Below the pieces are notes generated by a model. It did not search any database. It saw only the letters and a program-made list of their open reading frames with translations, and had not been told where the DNA came from. Source: Symsagittifera roscoffensis (Eukaryota; Xenacoelomorpha; Acoela; Convolutidae). From it: a DNA stretch of 57,845 nt. The stretch is from NCBI RefSeq assembly GCF_963678635.1, contig NC_087068.1, positions 16,314,027-16,371,871 on the forward strand, read 5' to 3'. Every line of letters begins with the position of its first letter. Positions within the stretch are counted from its first letter, which is position 1. Of the stretch, positions 1-11,895 are shown one piece after another. The position numbers were made by a program, and so were the translations under genes.

Positions 1-311
1 AACGTTAAGCATAGCTCAAAACTGCTTTTTTAGCATTTAGCCAGCAAAATACTTTTATTGAAAGTGCTGACCGCACCATTTCTAGGTGGAGGTTTAAAAA
101 TGATGACAAAAGTCAAGAATATTAAACTTAAAAAAAATAAGTTTTATTGGAAGTTAGTCTAGGGAGAATTTTGATCACAGAATTTTAGGTCCGTGGTTTT
201 TGGATAAAAAAATAACTGAATAAAAATTATTCATCTCGAAGAGGAAGCAAATCTAGCCAAATTTAGCCTAATTGTTGTGATAAATTTATTAAATAGTTTC
301 AGAGACGATAG
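1..311 (+). other. Probable 5' flank or 5' UTR of the LINE
   Basis: No coding frame is supported here. The stretch runs directly into the ORF1 start of the LINE and may be its 5' UTR, but the 5' end of the element and a target-site duplication cannot be located from one copy. Confidence 0.3.
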
Positions 312-1213
312 ATGATGGAAAACCAGGAGAGCGAAATGCAGACAAATATTGTGGCGGAAACGCAAACTGAGAGCAACGGGGAGGATCAAACAATAACGAC
401 CGAGGAGCAAACAATTCCAGTATTGAGATACAAGGATCAGACGCCATTCACACCAGTCAGAAAAGGAGAAAAGCGACAAAAAATCGATCTAAGTCCACTC
501 GACTCTATTATTGAAGGAGGAGATTTTTCAAGGACCATCTCAGACACCATTGAAGAAAAGATGAAAGCAATAATTCCCGAAATTGTTCAAAAAATAAAAG
601 AAAGTTTGAAAACGACATTTGAGGAGATGCTCAACAAAGCCATAGGAGAAGCAAAACTGGAAGTAAAAAACGAAGTGAAAAAACAGATGGCGTGGCAAAG
701 TCGAGAAATGACCCTCAAAGCTTTGTCCGAATCAGAGGTGATTGAAACATATATTAGAAGAGAAAACGTCCGGATAATGGGAATTCCAGAAAACGCCACA
801 AACGACAATCGCCAAAATTGGTAATCAAGTGACGCCACTACAGCAAAGGTGATCGATATTGCAAGTAAAGTGGACAGTAACCTGGAAAAAAGCAATATCT
901 CAATAGCCCATCGCCTCCCCACCCGATCACAAGGACCGAGACCTATTATTGCCCGATTCTCTAATAGGAGCTCGAGAATAGATCTTTCAAGAAATAAGAA
1001 GAAATTCAAAGACATCGATGAACTGAAAAATGTATGAGTATTTGAGGATCTAACGCTGGCAAGAGTGAAGTTTTTTAATATGATGAAGACAGATACGAGA
1101 ATTGAAATTGTATGGACAAGAGAGGGCACAATAAACTACAAACTAGCTGGAGATTCAAGGGTGCAGACCATCAAGGGATCGTTTGAGGGAGGGTTGAAGT
1201 TGAAGTATCAATA
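312..1213 (+). pseudogene. LINE ORF1 relic (RNA-binding, RRM-like)
   Basis: ORF1 proteins of LINEs bind the element RNA and act as nucleic-acid chaperones in the ribonucleoprotein particle. The first frame (312-824) gives 170 residues: an acidic and Gln-rich N terminus, then a charged helical stretch (about residues 75-150, Lys/Glu-rich, likely coiled coil), then the start of an RRM-like block (RRENVRIMGIPE). The frame shifts near 820 and continues at about 849-1037 with HRLPTR and RPIIARF, which match the second half of such a domain. After a stop at about 1036 another open stretch runs to the TAA at 1211-1213. The ATG at 312 is chosen because the frame opens there; a second ATG follows at once. 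At least one frameshift and one stop make it non-functional. Confidence 0.7.
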
Positions 1214-1286
1214 AGCTGATCTAGAGCAATGCTTCGTAACTAACTAACAACCAAAATTGAAAAAATTATGTGCTAAAATTGATACA

Positions 1287-4156
1287 ATGCCAATTAGTGT
1301 GCTACTTATAAATGCTAGATCGTTAAAAAAACACAGTGAAGAATTAGAAGCGCTAGTATATAGTCTGGAGTCACCGCCTAATATAGTAGCTGTCACTGAA
1401 ACATGGCTAGATAAAGAGGATGATGAAAAACTATATAAGTTAAGTGGATACAATGTTGTATCCAAGCCCAGGCCAACAAGAGGAGGAGGAATCTTGTTTC
1501 AATCACTAAAAGAAGTTAAAATAATTAAAATTTTGGATTGTTCCATTGATGAAAGCCTTATGCTAGAACTAAAAATAAGATAAAACAAAGTAATTTTCTT
1601 GGTGATATACAACCCACCAAGGAATAACAAATTGGAATTCATTGAAAAACTGGATGAAGTATTGGAGAGCTTACAATACTTAAATTGTGAAGTCATTGTG
1701 TGTGGAGATATTAATATAGATATTGAGAAACATAATTCAGCAACAGCTAAATACATCGATGCAATAGAATCAAATGGATTCAGTCTTTTAAGTTTTTCAC
1801 AAGGGTTGAAGAAAATTCAGAAACATGTTTAGATCATTTTATTACAAATGTTAGTGATTCAATTGTGAGTGTGTTAGCTCATCAAAATTTTGCAGATGAT
1901 TATCCGGTTATAATGAAATTCAATAAAGACAGTTGACAGGTCAGATAATGATAATGAAGCAATCCTGGTAAGAGATACGTCTTTTTTAAAGAGTGCGGAG
2001 AAGGTTCAAAATTTCAACTTCGTATTACAGCATGAAATGAACAATTTATCATTGAACGAAAATGAAAATGTGAATAAAATTTTTTCAAGGTTTCACAAAA
2101 CGCTTATTAAAGTTTCGGACCAATTTGCCCCAATGATCAAAAAAGTTAATAAAACCACCAAGTGTCCTCCCTGGATATCAAATAAAATTAAAAACCTCAT
2201 CACTAAAAAAATACGCAGCATCATTTATTGGTGCAAAGTAAAAATAATCACTTGATTAAGCTGCGGTATAAGGAATTATATGACAGAGTTAGATCAGAAA
2301 TCAGAAGCTCTAGGAAAAAATTTTATAAGAAGAAATTTCAAACATGTATTGGTGACTCCAGACAAATTTATAAATTTTTAAATATGTTAAAAGGATCGAA
2401 TGGAAGTAATAGAGATGTCAGTGATTTTGTTAGTGAAAGTGGCGATAGGCATACAAATCAACAGACAATTGCAAATGACTTCAACAACTTTTTTGGACAA
2501 ATTGCAGATAAATTGGTGAAACAGTAATCAACTACTGAACTAGAAATAAGAATAAAGGAGCCAATTGTTTCAATATACCTAAAACCAGTTAATGAAAACG
2601 AAATTGCCTCAATTCTATCCGATTTAAAATCAAAAGCCTCCGTAGGGCTAGATGATGTTAGTAATAATATTCTGAAAGCATGTGCGTATGCAATTATACC
2701 AAGCTTAACTATACTGATCAATGCTTCCATTAAGCAGGCAATCTTTCCCACCGAGTTATCCCAAGCCAAAATACTGCCAATTCACAAGGATGGATCCAAA
2801 TTAGAATTAAACAATTATAGGCCAATTGCTTTGCTTTTGACGTTTGGTAAAATTTTTGAACGTGTGATGTTCAACCGAATATATAATTATTTAGAGCAAT
2901 TTAACTTCATATACTGTAAACAGTTTGGATACAGAATCAAACACAACACCATTGATGCCATCGCCGAGGTTACCGGAAAATTGCGCCTTTCAAATAAGAA
3001 ATTCATTCCATCAATATTCCTTGATTTAAAGAAGGCCTTTGATACCCTAAATCGTGATATCTTAAATAAAAAGTTGCCATATTATGGTCTTGTAGGTAAA
3101 TGTCTACAATGGATAGTGAGCTATTTGTCAAATCGTAAACATTGCGTAGAGATATCTGGTGTGCGATCAAGTTTTTGAACAATGAACAGCGGTACCACAG
3201 GGATCGATTTTAGGTCCACTTCTCTTTCTTTTATATGTCAATGATCTACCAAACGGTGTCAATAACTCGGAAGTATACTTGTTTGGCGATGATATCACTT
3301 TAGTAGCAATAGATCGATCACTCGAAAAACTGAGTGATGACTTTAATGCAGTTGCGGAATGGCTTGCCGCTAATAGGCTCTCACTTAACATGAAAAAAAA
3401 ACAGTTCAAATAAATTTCACTAGGAAAAGCGCTTCTAATGAAACAATATTATATGATGGCAAAAACTTATCGTCAGAAATATATTGGAAATACTTAGGTA
3501 TTAACATTGATTTCAAACTAGGATTTTCTAAACATATTGATTTTGTCAGAAAAAAATTACGAAAACAATGTGGAATAATTGCTAAAACAAGGCATTACGT
3601 GCCGAGCTCTGTTATGTTTAGGTATTATGAATCAAACATTAGGTCTATCATTCAGTATGGAATCTTAGTGTACGGTTGCACAAGCTACAATGCATTACCT
3701 CCGCTTTTTGAATTACAGAAAAAAATTATCCGACTCATTTCTTTTCGAAACAATTGCGAAAGCGTGTTAGATATATTTGTAAAGCACAAAGTACTTACAG
3801 TTCATGAATTGTGTATTTATGAGGGTTTCAAGTTTCTATTAAAGTCACTATCGAACCCGCATTCAGAAAATTATCTCAACTCGCTTTTTACTTTTGATAA
3901 TTCTATTAAAAGAACCAGACGATCGGTAAAGAATTTACTGAAAATATGTAAACCAAAATCCCAAAATCCCAAATCCCTAAACCACTCTTTAACTAAACGG
4001 GGAACCAAACTTTTTAATATTTTTCAGGAAAACGGAATTATACCAATTAATTCGCAGTCTCTAAATGCAAGCCAGGTGCTTACGGTAGCTCACAAATTAA
4101 AGTATTTATACATTTTAGGAATTAATGAGTTAACAAATTTTATTTTCGATAAATAA
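1287..4156 (+). pseudogene. LINE ORF2 relic: endonuclease and reverse transcriptase
   Basis: ORF2 would nick target DNA and reverse-transcribe the element. Endonuclease signs: LLINARSL near 1300, TETWLD near 1400 and GDINID near 1710, matching the order of the N..S, E and GD.N motifs of the exonuclease-endonuclease-phosphatase fold. RT signs: NNYRPIA near 2815, FLDLKKAFDTL near 3020 (motif A), a Q-G-S-I-L-G-P-L stretch near 3195 and FGDD near 3280 (motif C; most relatives have FADD). The C-terminal frame 3599-4156 (185 residues) is the longest intact piece and ends at a TAA at 4154-4156. Frames break near 1580, 1830, 2255, 2530, 3178 and 3410. Roughly full length in content, but dead. Confidence 0.85.
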
Positions 4157-4698
4157 TCACAGAATGTCTAATCAAAAGTACCATATTTTTTTAACCAAAA
4201 ATTTTACCCTTTGGTTAACCTGTATCAGACTTCAAATATGGGCTGCGAATCCATGCTGAAAATATGAAGCTCCATATCCTTGTAGTTTTTGAGATAATAG
4301 TATTTTTTGAAAAAAAATGAAATTTCCAAAATTAGTTAGAGAAAAAAAAATTTTCAAATTTTTATTACAATCCCTAGTTTTAACTGATGCTCACTAAGCT
4401 AAGCTGCAATCATGATCCGAATCTTCTAACTAAATTTTTTCGAGAGGAGTGGAAAAAAAACAAAAAAAAACAAATTGAAAAGTTTTCATTTTTATTATTT
4501 AAATACTTTTTATTTATAGTTATTATACTTTTCGTGTCTTGCTACTACCAGGGTAGACGTCAAGCGGGCAATTATTATGCCCTTGGTCTATCCTCGTCAG
4601 ATATGTTATACAAAATTTCAGATAAATTCAATGATGACTATGAAAAATGTGTTTCTTCATTTTCTGTATTTTTGCATTTAATTGTCTGAAGAAATAAA
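4157..4698 (+). other. LINE 3' untranslated region
   Basis: No gene. Lies between the ORF2 stop and the TTC tail and includes A/T homopolymers and GAAGAAATAAAT just before the tail. Confidence 0.5.
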
Positions 4699-4731
4699 TT
4701 CTTCTTCTTCTTCTTCTTCTTCTTCTTCTTC
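4699..4731 (+). repeat. (TTC)11 microsatellite, LINE 3' tail
   Basis: Eleven uninterrupted TTC units. Position directly after the 3' UTR suggests the simple-repeat 3' end used by many CR1/Jockey-like LINEs. Confidence 0.85.
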
Positions 4732-5084
4732 CAAGTTGTGAATTAACTTGAGTTTCCCCAAAAAACGTGTTGTTTCTATGCGAAAAATGAAATGAGGTCG
4801 AAATGAACAAGAAATCATATTTTGTTACTTGTCCGAGATTTAGAGACAGCAAATAGCAACTGAAAAACTGAAGGATATATTCACTTCGATTGGCTTGCAT
4901 TTCGGCAAGATCGAAACTTTGTTGACAAAAAAAAACCATAACTGAATCTGGAAAAAATCTGTTTCCGCAACAAGCTTGGATAAAACTGATAGAAAACAAT
5001 TTGTTTGGAAAATAAATTATTCAGTAGGTTCCTACTTCCAGTAGATTAATCATCGAAATCCTTTTTTTAAGCTATCTCAACTTT

Positions 5085-5765
5085 TTTTTCGACTTTTGAA
5101 CAAAGTGACGGAATAATTGTGCTCGGAGTGGTTTTTTTTCTTCAGACAAACTTTTTAATTTGCAATTTTTGACGGAATTTTTTCATATCATCTAAAACTT
5201 TTTGTTGTCTTGAGCTCTTTTACCTGTTTGATCTGTTTTCTAAAGTCATAGGCGTTTAAAGGTTGCCATTTTGGCCATTTCAGGACAATTAACGCCCGAT
5301 ATATTTCGCGCTATTGACGCACAAGCGGAGACTCATCCCGTCTTCGAAATTGTTCCAATTTGGTTGAAGCAGGCTATTTGCCAAAATTGCTATGTTAATA
5401 GGAGCGACATCTATCATTTTGTACTCTATATGATTTGATTTTAAGAAATCTCAAATTTAAAAAAAATTTCTTTTAAAAATGCATTCAATGGTTATAATGA
5501 GAACACAGCTTCATATACTTCAGAGGGCAGTCGGAACGGAACATTCAAGGCTTCGTGCTGTACGACCTGAACTTCACTTATCACTTTGACATCTCTCACT
5601 TTGTACTTTGTATGATTTGAGTTTTAATATATTTTCTTTTCGAAAAATTTATCAAGTGTTGTAGAGAGGACACTATTTCATTGAACTTACAAGGCAATCG
5701 GAACATTGAAGGCTTTGCCCTGATACGAGCAGTCCTGTTTCAAACTCGCTTATCATTTTTATTTT
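5085..5765 (+). repeat. Dispersed repeat family R1, copy 1
   Basis: No coding content. The block from GACGGAATAATTGTGC (about 5106) and the block from GGACAATTAACGCCCG (about 5283) reappear in reverse orientation at about 18.9-19.2 kb, and the second block also reappears directly near 21.78 kb. Two hairpin motifs follow, GGCAGTCGGAAC near 5525 and GGCAATCGGAACATTGAAGG near 5692. Class is unknown; it may be an old non-autonomous DNA element. The rest of 4732-6323 holds nothing I can support. Confidence 0.5.
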
Positions 5766-6323
5766 CAAAGTGGGTTCGATACTGTGTGTTCTCAATGACA
5801 AATAGATCTGTATTCAAAACTCCAGCAACTGAATGAAAATCAGTTTAGTCAAAAGTGAGCCATTGAAACGACTTGGCGATGTTTCAGGACTTGACGGAGC
5901 TCAGATCAGAAGCAGTAGAAAAAAAAAAAACGACCAACACTTTCATTTTTCGGGGCATTCGAATGTCTAAAAAACTTGCGAAGTGAAAAAAAACTTTCGT
6001 AATACTTTTCATCAATCAACAGCTACTCTTCTTTATGTTCGAAAACAAACTCTTGCCAACTCTTCATATCCGCCATGGGTTTTAAAATCTTCTGGCATTT
6101 AAGAATCGGACTTTTCACGCAAAAGCAGTAGAATTAAAACATCACCACAGCAAAATAATTATTATTTTTAATCACCAACAAATAAGTAAGTTTTAAAGTT
6201 GGTTTGTTTTAACTAGCTTGTTACCAAGAAGGTGTTTCAAAAACTGGACCATTTTGTTATAATCAGAGAGAGACACATGGGAAGACCAAGACAAGAAAAG
6301 AAACTTGAGCAAATATAGATAAG

Positions 6324-6920
6324 TGTTACAGCGAGTCACGCAAATTAAAATGAAAGGTAAGGGTGTGGAGCGTTAGGTAGATTAAGTCTGAATGCAGTAT
6401 TTCAATCAATCGGAATGCAGCAAGCCGTGGACTCCTGACGCGACGAGCAATTAATTTTCCAAAGTTTTGAAAGAAGATACATCACGACCAGTTTAACTGA
6501 CTACGATAACAACTAAGCCCTGATACAACCAAGAAACCTAGACAACTATCGGGATGCTACTACATTTACAATATAAGTTTGCAAACGGCAAATGGGCCCG
6601 ACCATGCGCATGTCATTAGCGCACGAATTGGAAAACTGAACTTTCAAGTTAAAGTCAAACTCCCAACTTTGAAACAGAATAATTTTTAACTTTAAAACTA
6701 AACACCAAATGCAACTAGCTTGGTAGAAATAAAATGTCAGAAATGTCTTCAAATCAAAGCTAATTATTTCAAATGTCATTCTTTTTTGAAACGTTCTTAT
6801 TTCTTGTTTCTTCTGTTTCTCTACTTAATTCATAATTGCTTCATTCTAGATAACTTAACCTGTCCTTTTCCCTGACTAATCTTGGTGTTGTTGCCAGGTA
6901 CGTGCATAAAGACGGACACA
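6324..6920 (+). repeat. Possible 5' LTR of a BEL/Pao-type element
   Basis: The block starts TGTTACAGCG and ends GACACA directly before a primer-binding site, so it has the TG...CA ends of an LTR and a plausible length of 597 bp. There is no second LTR in the window to compare, so the left border is a guess from the TG dinucleotide. Confidence 0.4.
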
Positions 6921-6941
6921 TTGGCGCCCAACTACGAGCAC
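6921..6941 (+). promoter_or_regulatory. Primer-binding site, tRNA-Lys-like
   Basis: TGGCGCCCAAC at 6922 is complementary to the 3' end of lysine tRNAs (the CCA end pairs with TGG). The first 11-12 bases match and the remainder diverges, as expected for an old copy. It sits one base after the presumed LTR end and upstream of the gag relic. Confidence 0.5.
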
Positions 6942-7063
6942 GAATCTACGACATTTTCAGATTTCGACTGTTATTTGGTTTGTTTGTTGATTTGTTTTTT
7001 CTTTGGATTAATTTGTGTGTTACTGGATTTTGACTGGATTTTTTTTTGGTTTTTTGCCTGTTA

Positions 7064-9300
7064 CAAGACCAAAAATCAAGTAGAAACCTCACTGAAAGTA
7101 AGCATTGTTGAAACCTCATTACTAGGCGATACTCATTTGAAAGTGATTGAAAGTGATTCAGACACGTTATAAATTACAATCAAGGGTTTCATTACAAATA
7201 ATGACAAGCTCGAAGTAGTTGAAAGTCTGATGACAGGTTTAGGTACTTTTGTTAAGCCCCTGAACAATATTGTTCTTAATTTAATGAGCGGACGTAATAA
7301 AAAATTGCAAAAACAATTACTTGTCCGATTGAAAACTGTAAAATTGGGCTAAGGAAAGACCCAGATTTAGGGCAAACGCTATGCAATAAGCCAATGCACC
7401 ACAAAAATGACATAGAATATCATATTGCTCAGTCAACGCAACACAGAGCCACTACAAGCAATCGAAACTCAGCCTTCTTACATCAACATCATCTGTGTGA
7501 TACAAATGAACCCACGTCTCTCCCGCCGTTTAGGCAGACATTGTCAAAAACTAGCAAAAACCAGCCGCGATTTGACAATCCCCAATCGCCGGCCGTCTTC
7601 AAAATGAGCCTTTTCGGTGAAAACGTTTCCACATCAGTCGATAATCAAGATAAACCCGGATTGTTAGCACCTCAATATACTATTGGAACTCACCTCCAGC
7701 ATAGTTTTCGACAGTCAACTGCCCCTATGTCACCTCCAAGCCTGAATTTTTTAAATAATTCAGCTGTTTACCCGGAAGGTCAAGAGACTCAACCTCTTCT
7801 ACTACCGAACCTACAGCCGAATCATGGAACTCACCTCCACAGTAACGCCCAGTAACTTGTATTGTCATCAACGACAGTCCACCCGCTAATTTACAACGCA
7901 AATGCCTTCATGCCAGCCGGATCTCTTTGTCGCTTTGGAACTCAACTCCGATATCCAGGACTAATATTTCCAGCTACGACAACAGTTGAACTGGCGACAT
8001 CTTTAAAAACGCAACCAGATTACGGAACTCAACTCTACCTGATTCCTCTGCAACCCAACGTTCCGACAACCAAAATGACAGTTAAGCCAACTCACGATAA
8101 ACTTTCAGCCGCATTCAACCAACCACTTGCTGCAACCTCTTTCATATGGATTCAACCATCCAACATATAAAACCCAACTACATCAGCAAATTCTGAACCC
8201 CAATTTTGAACCGGACAGCATTCAACGGCTACCTTGCTTACCAGCCAATCACCTTTGGTAACTCACCAGCAGCTTTTAACAGTGACCTTCTCATGTCCGA
8301 CCAACCGTTCGCTAATTGCAGCTACGCCGATGCGTGGAAGTTTCAAGAAACCACCAACCAAACTAGCACCCACTCCGAACCGTTTCATCAGCCAGAAGCT
8401 CAGCCTTGATCAATCAGAAACAAATTTGGCAATTCTTGATCACACAGCAGCCCCTTCTTGCAACACACCAGCAGCTCCTCAGCTAGAGTCAACTTCAACC
8501 ACTCTAGCCACCAATAACACAGTAAACTTTATCTTGTCAGCCAACGCACCAGTACCCGCAGCATGTCACGATTCGACAGCCACCAACATTTCAGAAAGAT
8601 TACGACATCCTATCTACAGCAATGCTTGCAACTACCCGACAGCCCGACAACCATCATCAGCCTACGATTTGAAATTTTTTCGAAAGTCCGTACCAATCGT
8701 CAAACGTTTGGACTGAAATGGACTGGAATGGAAACTACAACGCCACACTAGACAACACCGATATGTCAGATTCTGAGAAACTAACTCAACTTCAATGACT
8801 TGGAGACGCCAAATCCTTAATCCGTGGATACGGATGCAACGGATCAATTTACGACTCGGCCCTCCAACGACTATACTCAGAACTCGGAAACCCAACAAAA
8901 ACAGTGACTTCATTCCTAAAACGACTTGAAAGCTTCAACGCTCCATCAATCAGACACTGAAGAAGCTACAAAGACCTCGCTACTTTCCTGAGAACAATGG
9001 TGGACACTCGACTACCAATGTTCATACAGTTTTGGGTAAACTACCTACTCCCTGTGGACCTTATTGGAATGCTTCACCCTGCAACAAAATTTTCGACAGT
9101 CTTCGCTTTTGGACCTCAGCGACTGGTTCAGCGGTTACGCCGAAGCTTGGCGGATCTACGAACCATTCGGTCAGGTCACACCGATGACAGAAAAACACGA
9201 AGATTGATGTTTGCCCTGAACGACAAAATTGTCAAGCCATGAAGTGAATGGTTGTTACAATCACATGCTAAAACTCGTGCAATTTGCGAATACTATGATA
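7064..9300 (+). pseudogene. BEL/Pao gag relic with DUF1759-like region
   Basis: Gag of BEL/Pao elements forms the particle and binds RNA. The N-terminal two thirds (about 7064-8700) read, with several frameshifts, as low-complexity Pro/Thr/Asn/Gln-rich protein in which GTHL and GTQL recur. From about 8755 a patched frame shows SDSEKLTQL, then GDAKSLIRGYG, then YDSALQRLYSELGNP and a conserved-looking LxxL tail. That matches the order of blocks in the DUF1759 family found in BEL/Pao gag. Near 9255-9330 HAKTRAICEYYD follows, at the place of a zinc knuckle, but the Cys residues are partly lost. Stops in the middle of the DUF1759-like block and frame changes near 8715, 8797, 8958 and 9090 show it is dead. 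The pol part is not next to it; the copy is interrupted at 9574. Confidence 0.6.
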
Positions 9301-9573
9301 TCATGGAGAAAAAATCCTCGGTGTAGTTATCAACTTGAATGCTCGCGCGTGGTCGATAGCATGCCACCACGCAAACATTGCCCGTAATCAGCATCCAAAT
9401 TGATTCGGCTGACTCACTTCGATCTGTCTTTAAACCCTTGACACCGTCTTAACGCCTTCATCCCTTGAGGCTGCAATCTCAGCGAGCCAACAGCTGGTAA
9501 CCGGCGAAACAAGTGCACTAGTCGACTTTCATTTCTCCAGCAACATCAACTATCGCACAAGCCGTCCTAGCCT

Positions 9574-10724
9574 CCCGGGATGACCAAAAATACTAGTCAT
9601 ACAATTTCCATATATGGAAAAATGCTAGTCATACAATTTCCATATATGGAAAAATGCTAGTCATACACTTTCCATGCAATTCCATACGCACAGAAAATTG
9701 CATGAAAGGTCTATGATTAGTATTTTTTTCATATATGGAAATTGTATAACTAGCATTTTTCCATAAACCAAAAATATTGATTTTTTACATTTTAATTTCT
9801 CAATAACATTTGGCTGTGTTCGTAACCGAACACAAATGAAATGAACCTTGATTACTCAAACGTAGTAACCAACGGTTTGGCCGTCTCGCATTAACAATGC
9901 ATTGGAAACAGCCTGATATGTGTTACTTCTGTCTCAGACAATTAACATAACGAAAGTAGTGAACTTTTAAATTTTGGCAATAATTTGCAAAGATGATTAT
10001 TTCTAAAATTTGAATGTTTAAATTACCAGACATTGATCAAGGCAAACAAAAACATGTCATACAAAAGAAAGAGGAGTTTTAAGCGTTTTTGAAAAAAGTT
10101 ACGAAGAGAAAAGGAAAAAAAATCCAATATTAGTATATTCAGGACTACGTTATACACACAAAAAATTAAATTTTGCATGCAAAATTTTTTTTTCAAAAAA
10201 TGTTTGTTTGAATACGAAAATCAATTTGCAGTTGAAAAAAAAAAATGGTTGGGGGCAATTTCAAAAATACTTAGTAAAATTTTTGTCGTCGCCATCAAAA
10301 AAATGCTAGTCATACAATTTCCATATATGGAAATTGTATGACTAGTGTTTTTTTTCAGAAAACAAAAATAAAAAAAGTCAAAGTTTTCAGTCGTAGCAGC
10401 CCAAAAAACGCTTAAATGTTTTGCCAGCAGTTGAATTGATTGTTCAAAGCTTTTTTTTCACAAAAAAAAATTTTTTAAAAAATTCTAATCATACAATTTC
10501 CATATATGGAAATTGTATGGGTAGCATTTTTTTCATACCATTTTTTTTCCTTTTTTTATGAAGAGATACCAATTTCGATACCAAAACAACTATAAAACAC
10601 CTTCGAAATTTGATTAAATTCATTTTGCATAAATGTATGAAATTTGTATGACTAGCATTTTTCCATATACTAAGTGTATGAAATTGTATGATTAGCATTT
10701 TCGGTCTATGGAGGTCAACCCGGG
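9574..10724. mobile_element. Fold-back/MITE-like element with nested palindromes
   Basis: Both ends carry CCCGGG(A/T)TGACC facing inward, followed by AAAATRCTARTCATACAATTTC (the right arm has about 12 extra bases in between). Inside, TAGTCATACAATTTCCATAT and its complement recur at about 9592, 9624, 9735, 10306, 10488 and 10640, some as tandem 32-bp units and some as full palindromes. No open frame is convincing. It interrupts the gag relic region. Ends are my best reading; no clear target duplication is seen. Confidence 0.6.
10306..10345. repeat. Perfect 40-bp palindrome
   Basis: Half-site CTAGTCATACAATTTCCATA followed at once by its exact reverse complement, no spacer. It would extrude as a cruciform. 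Imperfect versions lie at 9600-9620 and 10487-10525 in the same element. Confidence 0.9.
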
Positions 10725-11109
10725 CTCTGACTGTAGCTCTGTTAATCTACTTCGAATACTATTGAAATTAGCTTGAAGCACAATCAGTGACTCCTCGTGT
10801 ACAACAGTAGAGTCCATTGGCTGTTCAACGGGCGATCCCATTGCATTCTGCAGCCGAATTATGGTTCGTTCGTCCCTCCTTCTTTCGGTGTTTCTCTCTT
10901 TCCTCGTCTTAATTGCTGCACTTGATCACATGGCGCGGCGGGTGTGAACTATTATGGACCCGTTAAGGACCACACAGTCGCGACGGCATCCTCCCGATTG
11001 ATTTCCGCCAGTTTGCTCTAGGGGAGTTGGGTCATGTTGTTCGCTCTCCATCCACTTGTTAAGGATAAAACAAGATGAACTGCTGCACTGACAATGCTTT
11101 ATAGAAGCA

Positions 11110-11360
11110 AGCTGGAAATCAGCAGATTGTCCAAACGATGGAAAAATGTTGTGCCCGTCTACAAACGCAAATCAAAGGCACATTTTGTGAAATACCGTCC
11201 TATTGCATTGTTAGAGATATCCAACCCCGTATTAGGAAAAATGAGGAGTTAATTGCACGGGAGTTAATTATTTATGCGCAGTTACCAGGCGTTATTCCTC
11301 CAGATGCTGAAGCGACTAAGCAAGTATTTCAATCAATCAAATAAGTCTGTTTGCAGACTA
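11110..11360 (+). pseudogene. LINE reverse-transcriptase fragment
   Basis: One frame reads RWKNVVPVYKRK, then KYRPIALLEIS and GKM. This is the block just before RT motif A in Jockey/CR1-type LINEs (a W-x-x-x-x-V-x-P then N-Y-R-P-I pattern). It differs from the LINE at 0.3-4.7 kb at the same block, so it is another element. No other RT motif is preserved. Confidence 0.5.
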
Positions 11361-11440
11361 CATCACACATAGAAAATTTCGATTTGGCTGTTATGGCTAC
11401 GCGTCGTTCATACGCGAAGAAAACGCAGGAGTAAGCAGGG

Positions 11441-11895
11441 CATATCAAAATACTATTGCAATATTATTGCTTTCCGAATTTTTTGGCAATAAAATATTGT
11501 TTTTTTTTTCACATTTGCAATATAATATTGCAATATATTGCAATACTTCCGAGAAGAAAAATGCAAAAAACAATGAATTGGAAACAACTATTAAAAATTA
11601 TTTTTGTCAACACATTCTTTCACGGTATTAATGTCCCAAAATTTATGATTGTAATGAAGAAAAAGTTGAATTTCCAGATTAGCAGGCAGCATATTTTTCC
11701 GATAATCATTATAAATGGCGGGAAAATTACGTGCATTTAACCTAAACGCTGCTTTATTCATCAATTTAAGTATTGCAAAATATTGCAATATATTGCAGGA
11801 TAAATATCAATATATTGCTTATGATAATTTTTCAAAATAGAAAATTGCAATATACATATTGCAATATATTGCAATAGCAATAGTATGTGTATAGC
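11441..11895. mobile_element. TTGCAATA-rich inverted-repeat element
   Basis: Both ends read ATACTATTGC going inward, and both arms are built of overlapping TTGCAATA/ATTGCAAT units (11450-11545 and 11775-11885). Self-complementary arms with a unique middle suggest a small fold-back or MITE. The short frames inside have no recognisable product. Confidence 0.5.

Larger units (their letters stand above)
312..4731 (+). mobile_element. Degenerate non-LTR retrotransposon (LINE), Jockey/CR1-like
   Basis: A near full-length but inactive LINE. Seen in order: ORF1 with an RRM-like block, an apurinic endonuclease-like region, a reverse transcriptase, a C-terminal region, an untranslated 3' part and a simple-repeat tail of eleven TTC units after GAAATAAA. 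Endonuclease plus RT plus a short-repeat tail instead of poly(A) is typical of the Jockey/CR1/I group; the exact clade is inference. Several frameshifts and stops break both ORFs, so it cannot move itself. Confidence 0.85.

Noticed and set aside
587-1129. 180-codon minus-strand frame
   Set aside because: Antisense shadow of the LINE ORF1 relic, hydrophobic only because the sense strand is Lys/Glu-rich.
4441-4999. Small frames after the LINE ORF2
   Set aside because: They lie in the LINE 3' UTR, the TTC tail or plain AT-rich DNA.
6882-7172. 96-codon frame with a hydrophobic segment
   Set aside because: It reads through the presumed LTR end and primer-binding site, and has no ATG at its start. 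The hydrophobic part is a T-rich leader.
10725-10880. Minus-strand frame with IIRLQNAMGSPVEQPMDS resembling a gag start
   Set aside because: Only about 50 codons, no domain, and next to the fold-back element; too weak to annotate.
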